Below, piece by piece: positions 62,116-64,000 of a stretch of DNA of 64,000 nucleotides. A model generated the notes under the pieces. It searched no databases. It was not told the DNA's origin and saw only the letters and a list, made by a program, of their open reading frames with translations. How positions within the stretch are numbered: position 1 is the stretch's first letter; the number at the start of each line of letters is the position of its first letter. Origin of the DNA: Bactericera cockerelli (lineage: Eukaryota > Arthropoda > Insecta > Hemiptera > Triozidae); NCBI GenBank assembly GCA_024516035.1, contig CM044961.1:7354428-7418427 (forward strand), read 5' to 3'. Made by a program: the position numbers and the translations under genes.

Positions 62116-63025
62116 GTTAATGAATTTTTAGTGATAATAAGGCCATGATACGTTCCATGCTATGGGGGGGTATTCAGTGCTTCACGCCCATCTATGGATC
62201 CTGATGCAGCTCAAGGTATATCTGGACGAGGGGAGTGAATTAATGTAGTAACTGGGGCTTTGAAGACGAAAGACCTAAGTTTCCCAGTTACTGGGGTTTA
62301 ACGAAGAAAAGGCCGCTGGTTCAATAACGCTACTACGAAAGGTGTAGGTGTATTAAAGAGTATTAAATTTACACGGAAAGATAAAAGGAAGAAATAAACT
62401 ACTACTATGAAATGAGATTGGATGATCTTACCTTGAGTACTTGTACCAAGTACTTACGCCTTTAGAAGGGGATCAAAGGTGGTAGATCGAGGAAGGAGAG
62501 AAGACGTACCCTGACCACTGGTTGTTACAATCTGAACGAGGCATCGTCGTTCCCAATCTATCGTACCGAATCTCTGGCTTTCTTTGTAAGATCATATGAT
62601 ATGCCTATCATCTGATATCGAAGTGTTATCTCAAACAGTTAGGGGCGTAGAGATCGAGTGATGTGCGCGGGGTAAGTTTGGAGTCAATTCAAACTGGAGT
62701 CACATGGCGTGAACAGGGAGAGTTCGCTCAAACTGGTCACCAGTGGGATTGATTTCACCTTCAGTATGGAGGTTCTAGGTACTAACGACTTCTTAGGAGT
62801 GAAGCACTGAATACCCCCCCATAGCATGGAACGTATCATGGCCGTATCATCACTTTACAGTGTTTGACTCCTTCGTGTAGACACCTTTGCGACACTTCTC
62901 GTGAAGTATAACAGATCTTTGAGTCTGTAACCACGTGTGATGCACATCATTTCTCCTCCTGCTGTCCTCAATGAACATTCGAAGTGACTTTTCCTTTAAT
63001 ATTCCTCTATCTTTGCCTTTAATAT

Positions 63026-63345
63026 GTTGTAGTCATTGTAGCCGAGTGAGTTAGCGCGCTAGGCATTGCACGCATGGTGACCTGGGTTCAATTCCCAGCG
63101 GGATGGGATTTTTTCTTTTCTGTAGCTCTGTACTTGGATGTTCTGGGTCCACTCATACTTCGTGAGTCGTGAGGAAAAAAGAGTAGCTGCTTTGATATGA
63201 AGCAGCGACCAGTGGCTGAATCATAGGCACACAAATAATACAAGATATTGTAAATTAAACTGGCAAAGTTCTATGATTCTGCGCTACCCATTAAAACTGT
63301 GACATAACAACACAAAGAAAATGCATTTTTATTATTATATTATTA
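63026..63345 (+). mobile_element. SINE B inside the right arm of the inverted repeat
   Basis: Mirror copy of the SINE at 61420-61745, at the matching place in the other arm. The insertion therefore came before the arm duplication. Confidence 0.8.
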
Positions 63346-64000
63346 TTAATATTCCTTCTTGCCCAATGTTCCCGCATATAAAACAAGTTACATCCTCCAT
63401 AGTGTGCCAGCTGTCTTGAAATCACAACATGTTCAGTGAAGATCTTAGTAAAATTCAGTGCAAGTTTCTCAAAATTTTAAATTACCTATTCGACTGAATT
63501 CAATAGATTACGTTCAGTTTTGCTTGAAAAGTTGTAAGAATATGAGAATTTTAGAGTTCAGATGAAGTTTCTTGCGTTGCACTGCCTTAGCGGAAATTTG
63601 GCGCTAGGGACGAAAAATCATATCTCAGCACTGGAGTGAGCAAATTTCAAATTTCAAACAGTATTTTACCTAAAATTACATTTTCTACAAGTTCGATTCT
63701 ATTAAATTTTTCAATTGGTGCAGTCCTTTTTGACTTACAGGCGTTAAAAGTTGAGAATTTTCAAAATTTGAGCTATGTTTGAAAAAATCACCCATCTTTG
63801 AGGAGCGATTGTGGCTGAACGGCTTAACCTTTTTTAATGATTCAAACGTCAGTAGACGCATAATTTTATGTTCCTTAGATAAGAACTGAGTAAAATTTTC
63901 TGTAGAATAAATACATTTTGAGTTATAAGCGCAATTTTAAAATAAGTGCAAAAAATTTGCACTATTTAGGCCCTAAACTCGGAAGCACAACCTAAAATCC

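Larger units (their letters stand above)
60772..64000. repeat. 3.2-kb inverted repeat (foldback), right arm cut by the window end
   Basis: The left arm 60772-61918 pairs with the right arm 62853-64000; the centre is near 62385. The arms are very similar but not identical: the left has GAACGATCTATTG where the right arm's complement has GAACGTAATCTATTG. Both arms carry the same SINE B copy and the same zinc-binding ORF start. The spacer holds shorter inverted pieces (62141-62186 with 62804-62850). Confidence 0.85.

Overview
The window is eukaryotic nuclear DNA from an animal, most likely an arthropod (insect). The evidence is spliced metazoan genes with GT-AG introns, an insect-sized fatty acyl-CoA reductase, an AT-rich background, and a dense load of tRNA-derived SINEs, MITEs and retroposon tails. 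A hemipteran is a reasonable guess, but the sequence does not prove it. There is one 100-base assembly gap (4003-4102).

Three protein genes can be assembled exon by exon. (1) A fatty acyl-CoA reductase (FAR) on +, nine coding exons from 22431 to 31588; the joined frame is open throughout and gives 509 residues. (2) A thiamin pyrophosphokinase on -, five coding exons from 44501 down to 39392, 310 residues. (3) The 5' part of a TMEM94-like gene (multi-pass, P-type-ATPase-like membrane protein) on +, seven exons from 47133 to 60221 covering about the first 448 residues; it runs off the window. The three have no obvious shared pathway and look like ordinary neighbours.

Region by region: 1-22170 holds no gene I recognise and is a mosaic of SINEs, MITEs, a Helitron-like end and low-complexity DNA. 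22170-31588 is the FAR gene, followed to 33020 by a 42-bp satellite that grows out of its stop-codon exon. 33020-39390 is repeats plus one unidentified cysteine-rich ORF fragment. 39392-44535 is the kinase. 47098-60221 is TMEM94, whose intron 6 carries a 3-kb TIR transposon and a 36-bp array. 60232-64000 is a LINE tail followed by a 3.2-kb inverted repeat cut by the window end.

The most unusual feature is a repeated pattern. Tandem arrays sit directly on exon edges in both + strand genes: about six copies of the acceptor plus start codon of FAR exon 1 (41-bp unit), six copies of the acceptor of FAR exon 5 (95-bp), six copies of the donor of FAR exon 8, about 35 copies of the FAR stop-codon segment (42-bp), and about 30 copies of the donor of TMEM94 exon 6 (36-bp, in frame). 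In two arrays the unit includes a retroposon tail with a conserved hairpin. A second pattern is that hairpin itself: a two-stem structure with compensatory base changes, shared by several retroposon tails and one SINE family. SINE families are lettered A-F and P, and hairpin-bearing retroposon tails are called L.
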